Positions 25,097-32,688 of a stretch of 64,000 nt of DNA are shown one piece after another (position 1 is the stretch's first letter; every line of letters starts with the position of its first letter). The position numbers were made by a program, and so were the translations under genes. The notes beneath the pieces are model-generated. The model worked only from the letters and a program-made list of their open reading frames with translations. It was not told where the DNA came from and ran no database searches. Source of the DNA: JAJXWB01 sp046349215 (GTDB lineage: Bacteria > Pseudomonadota > Alphaproteobacteria > Rhizobiales > Beijerinckiaceae); the NCBI GenBank assembly GCA_046349215.1, contig JAXMCV010000005.1:262825-326824 (forward strand), given 5' to 3'.

Positions 25097-25663
25097 TCAC
25101 GCCACGCGGGTCGTGAGCGTTTCGAGGCCGCGCACGATGTCGGCGAGCGTGGCGATGGCGATGCGACCGTGCGATCCACCGCGGCTTCTGCATTCCGCCA
25201 AGGCCTCTTCGACCTCTGCCCGGGTTGCCGTGGTCATCAGGCTGGCCCCGAGATGGTCGAGTGCGGCGGCGAGCGCCCGTGCGCTGGCGATTGCGATTTC
25301 GGATCGACCCCGGGCGTCCGCATAGTCGGCTCGCAGGATGCGACACGCCTCGGTCGCTGGGATGGTCTGTTCCATTGTTGGTCCCTTCTGTTGGAAGTTG
25401 ATGTTCGGCAGGTTGATGGTTCGCTCGTTCTCGACGCAGCCCCTCTTGAGCGCTCGGATGATTCGGCCCGCATCGTGCGGTTGACCCTCGATTGTCGGAC
25501 GCGGCGGCGCGGGCTTGCCGGCGTGTTTCAAGGCGATCCCGAACTCTGCCCCTCTGCGGAAATCCTCGCGCTTCGGATGGCGGTGACGGATGAGCGTTCC
25601 ATCGGCATCGAGTTCGAAACGCGCTTGCAGCTTGCTCAAGGGAGGCAGCGTCGTGACGATCAC
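25097..25663 (-). CDS. Hypothetical protein, 188 residues, possibly two genes in one frame
   Basis: A GTG at 25663 overlaps the upstream stop (GTGA) and has GGAGG 6 bases before it, which fixes the outer start. The first about 95 residues (FELDADGTLIRHRHPKREDF) are basic. The second part starts at an internal ATG (25375, MEQTIPATEACRILRADYAD) with its own ribosome site GAAGGGA, so a 92-residue product may also be made. No stop separates them. Either a fusion of two small genes or one gene with an internal start; function unknown. Confidence 0.55.
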   Translation of the reverse strand: MIVTTLPPLSKLQARFELDADGTLIRHRHPKREDFRRGAEFGIALKHAGKPAPPRPTIEGQPHDAGRIIRALKRGCVENERTINLPNINFQQKGPTMEQTIPATEACRILRADYADARGRSEIAIASARALAAALDHLGASLMTTATRAEVEEALAECRSRGGSHGRIAIATLADIVRGLETLTTRVA

Positions 25664-26097
25664 GGCCGACCTCCGATCCGGATGGGCGCTCGCCTCGCGG
25701 TTTCCAATGACGGTGTGGAGATTTTCGACGGCGCGGGGCCTTCTGGCGGCTGGGGTACGGTCCGCGCTTCCTCGCGAAATTTCTTCATCCGGTCCGAGAG
25801 CGCGACTCGCTGCTCTTCGGTCAGTTCGCGTCGGTTGAATGGGTTCCTGCCAAGCCGATACGGCCAAAGGGCGCAATCGACCGCCGTGCACTTGCGAACC
25901 TCGGTCGGTTGTTCGCAGCAGCAGTCGAGACACTTGGCGCGGACGGCCTTGAGGATCGCCGGTTCCGCGCCGGCTGCGATCAACTGCTCGGCGGTGAGGT
26001 CGCGCGGATCGCGGCCGATGAGATGACCGTCTGCATCGCGCTCCAGCATGTCCTGACGGAAGCGGCCAAACTCGATCTGCTTGCTCTCGACGCTCAT
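25660..26097 (-). CDS. Cysteine-cluster protein of alphaproteobacterial islands
   Basis: A 145-residue protein; ATG at 26097 overlaps the upstream gene by four bases. The centre carries KAVRAKCLDCCCEQPTEVRK followed by C-x4-C in CTAVDCALWPYRLGRNPF, a likely zinc site that recurs in island and prophage proteins of this class. N-terminal half is charged (RDPRDLTAEQLIAAGAEPAI). Probably binds nucleic acid; no activity known. Confidence 0.65.
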   Translation of the reverse strand: MSVESKQIEFGRFRQDMLERDADGHLIGRDPRDLTAEQLIAAGAEPAILKAVRAKCLDCCCEQPTEVRKCTAVDCALWPYRLGRNPFNRRELTEEQRVALSDRMKKFREEARTVPQPPEGPAPSKISTPSLETARRAPIRIGGRP

Positions 26098-26975
26098 GGC
26101 CGCCATCCGTTCAGGCGTTGGGCGTCCGCGATGGACGCGGCCCATTCCTCGTCGGTGACGCCAGCAGGGCGAGCCGATGCGAACTGCTCGTCAGCCTTGG
26201 GAGAACTGGTGCGGATCGGGATCGAGCGCGGAACGTCGGCTCTGGCTTCGTCCAGGCTGCGGCCAACAGGTCCGGCGCACTCGCTCAACCGGTTCAGCCA
26301 TTCCGCTGCGAGCGCCCCGATGCGATTGAACCGGGCGCGTCTGAGCGGCGGCGCATTGCGGAGGAGGTCGGCTGGATCGACCGACAGCACGTCGCGCTCG
26401 AACTGTTGCAGCGTTTCCTCGACCCACTTCGCGCGGGGATCGGATGCGGGAGGCGCTGGCGGCGGCGGCTCGTCATCGCGCTCAACGACCGGAGCCGGAG
26501 GCTTCTCGGTTCTCGCCGGCGAGGGTTGAGCGTCGGCGATGATCTGCCGGACTTCCGCGGGCTTCGGCTTGTCGCCGCGCTGGACACGCGCCGCCACCTC
26601 GTCCCGGGCTTCCTGCGGAGCGCCGACGAGGTCGTAGAGGATCGCCTTCGGCAATTTGTCCCACGCTGAGACAAATTCGCCCCCGAAGGTTTCGTACACT
26701 TCGATCAGCCGATATGCGCTGCTCCGGCTCATTCCGAGGCGTTGCTGGACCCATCCGCCAAATCCCGCGCCATCGTCTCGCCGGTGGCGAAGATGATCCC
26801 GCGCTTCAGCCAGATGTTTGCCGATCTGGAGAACGGTCTTGGCCTTCACGTTCTCGATCTGCTTCGCCAATGCCTCAAGCGCCTCGTCCCGTTCGAGCGC
26901 CGGCAACGTTCCAGCGGACGAGTCCGGCTTCCGCGAACCGAGTTTCACGGGCGGTTTGAGTTCCTTGTTCATCAT
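26094..26975 (-). CDS. DUF3102-domain protein
   Basis: A 293-residue protein. The first of two adjacent ATGs (26975) overlaps the upstream stop. Residues about 30-100 match DUF3102 (VLQIGKHLAEARDHLRHRRD, then GFGGWVQQRLGMSRSSAYRL), a helix-turn-helix domain of phage and plasmid proteins that senses or binds DNA. A proline-rich acidic linker follows, then a helical C-terminal domain with SIPIRTSSPKADEQF. Likely a regulator of the element. Confidence 0.7.
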   Translation of the reverse strand: MMNKELKPPVKLGSRKPDSSAGTLPALERDEALEALAKQIENVKAKTVLQIGKHLAEARDHLRHRRDDGAGFGGWVQQRLGMSRSSAYRLIEVYETFGGEFVSAWDKLPKAILYDLVGAPQEARDEVAARVQRGDKPKPAEVRQIIADAQPSPARTEKPPAPVVERDDEPPPPAPPASDPRAKWVEETLQQFERDVLSVDPADLLRNAPPLRRARFNRIGALAAEWLNRLSECAGPVGRSLDEARADVPRSIPIRTSSPKADEQFASARPAGVTDEEWAASIADAQRLNGWRP

Positions 26976-27331
26976 GCGTTCCTCACCGGTTTCGGGATCC
27001 GTGAGCCGTCCGACAGAACAGCCTCGCGAGCGTTGATCGACGTGACGAACCGCGCTCCGGCGATCCACAGCAATCCGGTCGGGCGTCCCGGTCGCGGCGG
27101 CGAAAGCAGGTCCGCGTTGGACCACCCGCAGGCGAGCGCGTCCTCGGCGCGGCCACCGATCAGGAAGCGTTGCGCAGCGTCCACGGTCCGCTGATGTCTC
27201 GCCGCCGTGACTTCATCGGGCTTGCGCGCGGCCATCGCCGCAATCGCCAGACGCAGGCCGCGCACGCGGTCCGCCTCGTCACGCTCGGCTCGTCGCTGGA
27301 GGTCGGCGACCATGTGGCCGAACGAGTTCAC
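26972..27331 (-). CDS. Hypothetical protein, 119 residues
   Basis: Starts MNSFGHMVADLQRRAERDEA, overlapping the upstream stop by four bases. N-terminal helix rich in arginine and alanine, then GLLWIAGARFVTSINAREAV. No family recognised. Confidence 0.6.
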   Translation of the reverse strand: MNSFGHMVADLQRRAERDEADRVRGLRLAIAAMAARKPDEVTAARHQRTVDAAQRFLIGGRAEDALACGWSNADLLSPPRPGRPTGLLWIAGARFVTSINAREAVLSDGSRIPKPVRNA

Positions 27332-27621
27332 GGCGCCCTCACCGAAGCCTTGGCGTCACCGGCGAGATATGACCGGAGCGCGCTTTCGCCGATGCGCCGG
27401 CTGCTGCCGATCTTCCTGCTCGGGAGGCGACCTACCGCGATGTCACGATGGACGGTCGCAACGTGGCAACCGCGAAGCGCCGCGACCTCTGCCGGCGAAT
27501 ACTGCCTTTCGACATTCGGCCTCGCGAAATCCGATTGCAGCTTGGCGGCGACCGCTGCCGCGATGGCTTCGATCTGGTCCGCATTGAGAGCGATGGTGAG
27601 GGCGGGTGAAGCGCGCTTCAT
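27328..27621 (-). CDS. Excisionase/AlpA-like helix-turn-helix protein
   Basis: A 97-residue protein. Residues about 40-90 are a MerR-like helix-turn-helix of the excisionase type: QYSPAEVAALRGCHVATVHR then RLPSRKIGSSRRIGESALRS. The N-terminus ADQIEAIAAAVAAKLQSD is a coiled helix. In tRNA islands such proteins direct excision with the integrase and often control integrase expression. Overlaps neighbours on both sides by four bases. Confidence 0.72.
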   Translation of the reverse strand: MKRASPALTIALNADQIEAIAAAVAAKLQSDFARPNVERQYSPAEVAALRGCHVATVHRDIAVGRLPSRKIGSSRRIGESALRSYLAGDAKASVRAP

Positions 27622-27869
27622 TCGGCGGCTCCCGCAGGATCGGCCCGAAGCGCCGCCTCCGCGCCATCGAATATCCCGACGTTGGTGGCGGCCATCACGG
27701 CGTCCACGAAAATCGCCTTGAGGCGATCCCGGCGCGGCTTCGGCAATTCCGAGAGTTCGCGATCCGCTCGCGCGCAGACAAGGGCAAGTTCGGCTTCGGC
27801 GACGCCGCGATCAGCGGGGATCGGCGGCTCATTTGGCAGCGAGATTTCCACCAACGTGACCAACTCCAT
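27618..27869 (-). CDS. Hypothetical protein, 83 residues, first gene of the leftward operon
   Basis: Starts MELVTLVEISLPNEPPIPAD. Helical and charged. Overlaps the excisionase-like gene by ATGA. The 73-base spacer before it holds the palindrome at 27924-27938. No family recognised. Confidence 0.55.
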   Translation of the reverse strand: MELVTLVEISLPNEPPIPADRGVAEAELALVCARADRELSELPKPRRDRLKAIFVDAVMAATNVGIFDGAEAALRADPAGAAE

Positions 27870-27923
27870 TGAAGGGCTGATCGCGTACAGAATCCTGAAT
27901 TTTCACATTGTCGAGAACTTCAT

Positions 27924-27938
27924 CTGACGCATTGTCAG
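27924..27938. promoter_or_regulatory. Palindrome upstream of the leftward island operon, candidate operator
   Basis: Perfect dyad CTGAC-N5-GTCAG in the only A/T-rich spacer of this part of the island, about 55 bases before the first gene of the long overlapping operon. A TCGACA/TCTGTA-like promoter pair lies on the minus strand between the dyad and the gene. A repressor site is inferred. Confidence 0.4.
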
Positions 27939-27942
27939 AAAG

Positions 27943-28470
27943 TCAGTTCGATGCGCCTTTGCGATCAATGCGTTCCAGCATTTTCGCGACGGCGTTCACG
28001 TCGATGCGTCCGAGTCGCTTTTGCCGCCTGCGCGCGACGACTTCCGCGTGAATCGCCTCTGCCTCCGACCATCGGTTCGCCCAGTCGTGATGCGCAAATT
28101 GAGCGCGGACCTCGCGGACTATGCGCTCGGGCGCGGACATCTTCGCCCGCCGTTCCTCCAAGGCCTTGCGGGCCGGTTTCGTCTGCTGATCGCGCACCGT
28201 TCGCAGCGCGATGTCGGAAACGAACGACAACTCGGCGGAGGATTGCCGGTCGTCGGCCATGCGATGCGCGGCGCTCCAGATAGCCTCGGCCAGGTCGTCG
28301 CGTCCGAGCGCGCGGACTTCGTGGAGCAGCCGACTGAGCGCCCGCTTTGCGTCGAACTCATCGTCTTCGGCGCGCTCGTACGCCTCAATCTCCTCCGGCG
28401 TCGCCTTCACCCTCACGCCGCCAAGAATTGTCAGCGTCGGTTTGGCCGATCTGGTGCGCTTCGCGCTCAC
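27943..28470 (-). CDS. Hypothetical protein, 175 residues
   Basis: GTG start at 28470 behind GAGGCG, 11 bases after the integrase stop, so both are on one transcript. The sequence is charged and helical (AYERAEDDEFDAKRALSRLL, RNAQFAHHDWANRW-like segment near 140) and ends RIDVNAVAKMLERIDRKGAS. No family recognised. Confidence 0.55.
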   Translation of the reverse strand: MSAKRTRSAKPTLTILGGVRVKATPEEIEAYERAEDDEFDAKRALSRLLHEVRALGRDDLAEAIWSAAHRMADDRQSSAELSFVSDIALRTVRDQQTKPARKALEERRAKMSAPERIVREVRAQFAHHDWANRWSEAEAIHAEVVARRRQKRLGRIDVNAVAKMLERIDRKGASN

Positions 28471-28481
28471 GGTTTCGCGCC

Positions 28482-29699
28482 TCAAGCTTTCTTGAGCGGC
28501 ACGACGACACGATCGATGCTGCTGCGCATGGCGTCGAGTTCGTTGGCCCACCACCGCGCAAGCTGCTGGCGTTCGAGCCATCGGTCAGAGCGGGCATACG
28601 CCTTGCGTGACGTGTTCTTTTCGGTGTGCGCAATGGACAAATCGATGGCGCCCCGGCTCCATTTGTTGCACTCGTCTGCGAAGCTGGTGAAGACGGCGCG
28701 GAAGCCGTGGCAGGACATCTGGTCCGATCCATAGCCGAGGCCGCGCAATGCAGCCGCGAGCGTGTTCTCGGACATGCCCCTGTCGGGGATGCGAACGCCG
28801 GGGAAGGCCAGCCGATACCGACCGGTCAAGGCGTGGAGTTCGCGAAGCAGCGCCACGGTCTGCGGAGCCAGTGCAATTCGATGCGCAAGGCCCTGCTTCA
28901 TGCGGCTCGCCGGCACGGTCCATTCCGCCCCGTACAGATCGAACTCGGACCATTCCGCAAGGCGAAGTTCCGTGACGCGGCATGCGGTCAGCGCCAGCAG
29001 CTCCAGCGCGATCCGCGTCTCGGGGCGGCCCGTGTAGCCGCGAATGGAGCGGAGCAATTCGCCCAAGCCCTTGCGGTCGAGGATGGCCGCGCGATGCTCA
29101 GCCTTCGGCGCTTTGATCGCGCCGCGCACGAACTCGGCCGGATCGATCTGCGCGCGTCCGGTGGCGACGGCGAACCGAAACACTTCGCTGATCGTCGACC
29201 GCAAGCGCACCGCCGTCTTCGCCCTGCCCCGATCCTCGAGCTTGCGCATCGACGCCAGCACTTCGCCGGCCGTCAATTCGGCAATCGGCCGCATTCCGAG
29301 GTCGTCCTTGGCCAGCCGCAGCAGCCATTCGACCTTTGCCATCGTACGCGGTCGCAGGCCCTCCTTGCGCTTCTGCGCGATCAGTTCGTCGGCGATGGCC
29401 GCAAATGAATTGGATCGCTTCACCGCAGCCGCAGCCTTGACCGCGCGCTTCTCGCCAGCGGGATCGCGACCGGCCTCGCGAAGCTTGCGAGCTTCGGACA
29501 AAGCCTCCCGAGCGTCCTTCAGGGACATGTCCGGATACTGGCCGAGCACGACCTCGCGCTGCTTGCCGTCGAGCCGGTACGCGTACAGCCAGGTCTTTCG
29601 GCCGGTCGGATAGACCATCAACTGGAGGCCGCCGGCGTCGCTCAGCTTGAGGCGGCGGCGATCCGTTTTCGCGGTCCGGATGGCGATATCGGTGAGCAT
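28482..29699 (-). CDS. P4-type tyrosine integrase
   Basis: A 405-residue site-specific recombinase of the P4/CP4 integrase family. An N-terminal DUF4102 arm-binding domain (LSDAGGLQLMVYPTGRKTWL, residues 18-37) is followed by a SAM-like core-binding domain about 97-195 and the catalytic domain: R241 in TACRVTELRL, H331-x2-R334 in CHGFRAVF, H358 in IAHTEKNTSRKAYAR and nucleophile Y368. All catalytic residues are present. Length is normal. It lies 225 bases from the tRNA-Arg gene and reads away from it, the usual arrangement for islands inserted in a tRNA 3' end. Confidence 0.92.
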   Translation of the reverse strand: MLTDIAIRTAKTDRRRLKLSDAGGLQLMVYPTGRKTWLYAYRLDGKQREVVLGQYPDMSLKDAREALSEARKLREAGRDPAGEKRAVKAAAAVKRSNSFAAIADELIAQKRKEGLRPRTMAKVEWLLRLAKDDLGMRPIAELTAGEVLASMRKLEDRGRAKTAVRLRSTISEVFRFAVATGRAQIDPAEFVRGAIKAPKAEHRAAILDRKGLGELLRSIRGYTGRPETRIALELLALTACRVTELRLAEWSEFDLYGAEWTVPASRMKQGLAHRIALAPQTVALLRELHALTGRYRLAFPGVRIPDRGMSENTLAAALRGLGYGSDQMSCHGFRAVFTSFADECNKWSRGAIDLSIAHTEKNTSRKAYARSDRWLERQQLARWWANELDAMRSSIDRVVVPLKKA

Positions 29700-29715
29700 T
29701 CGACGGCTGCTCCTG

Positions 29716-29771
29716 CTGGGGTCGGCGCGATCCGATGTTGGGGTCGGATGCTGGGGTCGTGTTGGGGCGAA
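29716..29771. repeat. Cluster of TGGGGTCG direct repeats between integrase and tRNA-Arg
   Basis: Direct repeats CTGGGGTCGG (29716), TTGGGGTCGG (29738), CTGGGGTCGT (29751) and a diverged TTGGGGCGAA (29762), spaced 22, 13 and 11 bases. Inverted related elements follow (ACCCCAGC and GCCCCAAC near 29790-29806). Position between the integrase start and the attachment site fits integrase arm sites or excisionase sites. Confidence 0.5.
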
Positions 29772-29923
29772 TCCCCGCTATCGTATCCCACCCCAGCAGC
29801 CGCCCCAACATTTCGACGCGCTCTGATGCGTCGGCATGCAACGCCGTGCGCCTGGAATCGCTAGACTTTCTCGCTACATATTTCTGTGGATGCGTCGGCT
29901 TGCGCAGCCGTGCGAGGGGATGG

Positions 29924-29938
29924 TGGCGACCCCGACAG
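29924..29938. repeat. Right attachment repeat of genomic island (tRNA-Arg 3' end)
   Basis: TGGCGACCCCGACAG, identical to 14570-14584. It starts exactly at the encoded CCA of the tRNA gene. Confidence 0.8.
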
Positions 29939-30000
29939 GATTCGAACCTGTGACCTACTGCTTAGAAGGCAGTTGCTCTATCCAGCTGAGCTACGGGGTC
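29924..30000 (-). tRNA. tRNA-Arg (anticodon TCT)
   Basis: A 77-base cloverleaf on the minus strand: acceptor GACCCCG pairs with CGGGGTC, discriminator G, encoded CCA. Anticodon loop CTTCTAA gives TCT, and the T loop is GGTTCGAATCC. The 3' terminal 15 bases are the core of the island attachment site. The gene is intact. Confidence 0.95.
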
Positions 30001-30073
30001 TGAGCGCCGGAACGCGTTCGCGCGGCGTTACGCCGCGCGACAATATATCGAACCTGTCGAACGCCGTCGGCGT

Positions 30074-30379
30074 TCAGTGCGTCCACTGGCCGATGCGGCC
30101 CGGACGGAAATTGTCCGAGTAGGAGATGACGCGCTTCGGGATTTCCTTCGGCTCCTCGACGACGAAGGCGATGCCGTTGCGCTCGGCGTACTCGACCGCC
30201 TGCTCCTTCGTGTCGAAGCTCAGGCGGATCTGGCTCTTCATGTCGTCGGAACTGGTCCAGCCCATCAGCGGATCGGCGCCTCTCGGACGCTCCGGCGAAT
30301 AGACGAGGTGCCAACGCTTGGTGCGGCCTGCGCCAGATTGCGTCGCCGATCTGGTCGGCCGGAAGATTCTTGCGGTCAT
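30074..30379 (-). CDS. NADH dehydrogenase accessory subunit, NDUFS4 type (ETC complex I subunit)
   Basis: A 101-residue protein of the family that includes mitochondrial NDUFS4 (18 kDa subunit), found in alphaproteobacterial complex I. Start at MTARIFRPTRSATQSGAGRT. Conserved elements are SGAGRTKRWHLVYSPE, PLMGWTSSDD, LSFDTKEQAVEYAERNGIAF and YSDNFRPGRIGQWTH at the C-terminus. It binds the matrix/cytoplasmic arm of complex I. It stands alone between two tRNA genes, away from the main nuo operon. Confidence 0.9.
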   Translation of the reverse strand: MTARIFRPTRSATQSGAGRTKRWHLVYSPERPRGADPLMGWTSSDDMKSQIRLSFDTKEQAVEYAERNGIAFVVEEPKEIPKRVISYSDNFRPGRIGQWTH

Positions 30380-30420
30380 GTCACTCGCCTGCGTTCGAAC
30401 CGCGTCGCGCCGTCCCGGGC

Positions 30421-30497
30421 TGGTCGGGGCAGCAGGATTCGAACCTGCGACCCTCTGCTCCCAAAGCAGATGCGCTACCAGGCTGCGCCATACCCCG
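30421..30497 (-). tRNA. tRNA-Pro (anticodon TGG)
   Basis: A 77-base cloverleaf on the minus strand: CGGGGTA pairs with TGCCCCG (one G-T pair), discriminator A, encoded CCA. Anticodon loop TTTGGGA gives TGG. Located 41 bases upstream of the NDUFS4-type gene on the same strand. Confidence 0.95.
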
Positions 30498-30576
30498 TTT
30501 CGGCCCTTGGGACGCTGCCGGATGGCTATCATGCGGCGCTGGACGGAACAAGGCGTCAGGACGTCCCTGCCCCGCC

Positions 30577-31026
30577 TCAGCGGCGGAACATGGGGTGGCG
30601 GACCTCGTCGCCCGGCGACAGGCCCATTTTCGCGGCAGCGCCGGCGTTCAGTTCGACGACGCCGGTCACGGGCCCCCCCGACGAGATCGTGCGTTCGGAC
30701 AGGGGTTCGGTGTCAGCGGCGATGGAGAAGACCCGGCCGTCCTTGCCGACGAAGACCATGTCGAGCGGGATGTAGGTGTTCTTCATCCACATGTTCACGA
30801 CTTCGTCGCGGTTGAAATCGAACAGCATGCCGCGATCGGCCGGCATGTAGCGTCGGAACATCAGTCCCTTCGCGAATTCGGCGGGCGTACGCATCACCTC
30901 CACCTTGAATTCGTGGACGCCGGATTTCGTGACAAAGGCGAGCTTTTCGAGCTGCGCGTCGGCGCATGCAGGCGCCGCGGCCGCGATGACGAGGGCGACG
31001 AGCGCCAGATGCAATGTGCGGATCAT
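30577..31026 (-). CDS. DUF192 family exported protein
   Basis: A 149-residue protein with a signal peptide (MIRTLHLALVALVIAAAAPA). The mature domain is DUF192: EVMRTPAEFAKGLMFRRYMP, then MLFDFNRDEVVNMWMKNTYI, LDMVFVGKDGRVFSIAADTE and VVELNAGAAAKMGLSPGDEV. The family is periplasmic and widespread without a settled function. It is separated from the double cold-shock gene by 76 bases on the same strand, a pairing seen in Rhizobiales. Confidence 0.88.
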   Translation of the reverse strand: MIRTLHLALVALVIAAAAPACADAQLEKLAFVTKSGVHEFKVEVMRTPAEFAKGLMFRRYMPADRGMLFDFNRDEVVNMWMKNTYIPLDMVFVGKDGRVFSIAADTEPLSERTISSGGPVTGVVELNAGAAAKMGLSPGDEVRHPMFRR

Positions 31027-31102
31027 GGCGCGACGATAGGGAAGTTCGCGGCGCGGCGGAAGAGCCCGCCAGCGCGAGGGCGCCGTCGCCGGGCTCGCCG
31101 CT

Positions 31103-31792
31103 TCAGTGATGCGCGGGCAGCGCCGTCTCGAGCGGACGAACTTCCGCCGCCATCAGCCCCTTCGGGCCATCGCCGAAACGCGCCAGCAGCGAGTCGCCCG
31201 GCTTGAGTTCGGCGATCCCGTAGCGACGCAGGGTCTCCATGTGAACGAAGATGTCCTCCGTTCCCTCGCCGCGCGTCAGGAAGCCGAAGCCGCGGATGCG
31301 GTTGAACCACTTGACGATGACGATCTCGAAACCGCCGCTCGGCGTCACCGTCACGTGGGTGCGCGCCGCCGGCGCAACCGCAGGATGAACCGCCGTGGAT
31401 TCGTCCATCGACACGACGCGGAAGACCTGCAGGCCCTTCATGCGTCGCTGCGCCTCGCAGACGACGCGGGCGCCTTCGCAGGCGGTCTGGTAACCGTCGC
31501 GGCGCAGCACGGTGACATGCAGCAGCACGTCGCCGGAACCGTCGTCGGGAACGATGAAACCGTAGCCCTTGGAAACGTCGAACCACTTGATGCGGCCCGC
31601 AACTTCAATCAATTCGATCGGCGCCTGGTCTGCGGTCGCTTCGACCGCGGCGACGCTCGCCTGCAATAAAGGATCTTTGCCGCCCAATTTCTTACCCCCC
31701 GAACGTCGGGCGATCACCCCCCGCCATGAGGGCGTCACACTGTCCGAATCGCCGGCCACTCCAGAATCACTTAAGGAAAAGATAACATTCAA
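31103..31792 (-). CDS. Protein with two cold-shock domains
   Basis: Up to 229 residues with two CspA-type domains. The first begins AGRIKWFDVSKGYGFIVPDD and holds RNP1-like GYGFIVP; the second begins VIVKWFNRIRGFGFLTRGEG with GFGFL and IFVHMETLRR. The tandem form is typical of alphaproteobacteria, where it acts as an RNA chaperone. The start is uncertain: the longest frame opens with TTG at 31792, but in-frame GTG codons at 31759, 31738 and 31717 and a TTG at 31687 behind GGGGGG would give shorter N-termini. The domains themselves are not affected. Confidence 0.85.
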   Translation of the reverse strand: MNVIFSLSDSGVAGDSDSVTPSWRGVIARRSGGKKLGGKDPLLQASVAAVEATADQAPIELIEVAGRIKWFDVSKGYGFIVPDDGSGDVLLHVTVLRRDGYQTACEGARVVCEAQRRMKGLQVFRVVSMDESTAVHPAVAPAARTHVTVTPSGGFEIVIVKWFNRIRGFGFLTRGEGTEDIFVHMETLRRYGIAELKPGDSLLARFGDGPKGLMAAEVRPLETALPAHH

Positions 31793-31840
31793 TACGCGCG
31801 CTCAAAGTACAAAGTTGCGCGCGCCTGTGGAAAGATCGGC

Positions 31841-32602
31841 TTACGAGCTTGACGCGAACGGCGACAGGATGTCGCCGATGTCGCCCCGCAACACGATGTC
31901 GGCGGCGTCGTCGAGCTGGGTTTCCTCGCCATTGACGATCGCCAGCACCGCCCCGCGCCGCTTGGCCAGAATTGGAAAGCCGGCGGCCGGATAGACGACC
32001 AGCGACGACCCGACCGCCAGGAAGAGATCGCACAATTCGGTCTCCTCGTGCGCGCGGCGCATCTGGGCCTCCGGCATGGCCTGCCCGAACGAGATCGTCG
32101 CCGACTTGATCGCGCCGCCGCACTCGCATTCGGGCGCGGCGCCCGTGCGTTCGAACTCGATGCGCACGTCGGCGAGTTCGTGGCGCATACCGCAGGACAG
32201 GCATTTGGCGTATGTGCCGTTGCCGTGCAGCTCGATCACCGCGTCGGCGGGCGCGCCGGCGGCCTGATGCAGACCGTCGATGTTCTGCGTGATGATCGCG
32301 CCCATCTTGCCCGACGCCACGAGACTGGCGAAGGCGCGATGGCCACGGCCGGGGGCGGCGCCTGCATAGATGTCGTCCATGGCGAACTTGCGCCGCCACG
32401 CCTCCTCGCGCGCCAGCGGGTCCGAAACGAACAGGCTGAAGTCGATCGGCCGGTGCTTCATCCAGGGCGAATTCGGAGAGCGGAAATCGGGTATTCCACA
32501 TTCCGTGGAAATGCCCGCGCCGGTAAAGCCGACGACGCGCTGCGCGTTCGCGATCAGCCGCGCGAGTTCGGCCTGCGCCTCGTCGAGCGAGGTGACGATC
32601 AT
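31841..32602 (-). CDS. Sir2-family NAD-dependent protein deacylase
   Basis: A 253-residue sirtuin. ATG at 32602 lies 6 bases behind GGAGG. NAD site GFTGAGISTECGIPDFRS (25-42), TQNIDGLH (105-112), catalytic H126 in ELHGNGTY, zinc cysteines C134, C137, C159, C161 (the last pair spaced C-x-C), and VGSSLVVYPA (197-206). It removes acyl groups from lysines using NAD, and in bacteria controls acetyl-CoA synthetase and other enzymes. It lies 86 bases downstream of a CoA transferase gene on the same strand. Confidence 0.92.
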   Translation of the reverse strand: MIVTSLDEAQAELARLIANAQRVVGFTGAGISTECGIPDFRSPNSPWMKHRPIDFSLFVSDPLAREEAWRRKFAMDDIYAGAAPGRGHRAFASLVASGKMGAIITQNIDGLHQAAGAPADAVIELHGNGTYAKCLSCGMRHELADVRIEFERTGAAPECECGGAIKSATISFGQAMPEAQMRRAHEETELCDLFLAVGSSLVVYPAAGFPILAKRRGAVLAIVNGEETQLDDAADIVLRGDIGDILSPFASSS

Positions 32603-32688
32603 CGAGACCTCCGGACGCCGCGCGCATGCCGCGCCGGCTCGATCGATGTTAGCGCCCTGCCCGCCAAAATCGAGCGCGACGTCGCGGC

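Larger units (their letters stand above)
14570..29938. mobile_element. Genomic island in tRNA-Arg(TCT), satellite-like or integrative mobilisable element
   Basis: Bounded by 15-bp perfect direct repeats and flanked on the right by an intact tRNA-Arg gene. A P4-type integrase gene lies 225 bases inside the tRNA end. Apart from two small rightward genes at the left end, all genes point left, away from the tRNA. Recognised functions are integrase, excisionase-like helix-turn-helix, DUF3102, a fused primase-like/helicase protein, DUF3489 and a TubC-docking-like small protein; the rest are small unknowns. No relaxase, type IV secretion, capsid, portal, terminase or tail gene was found in about 15.4 kb. 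The element therefore looks like a phage satellite or a mobilisable island that relies on helper functions. Restricted-function cargo such as resistance or defence was not recognised. Confidence 0.85.
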
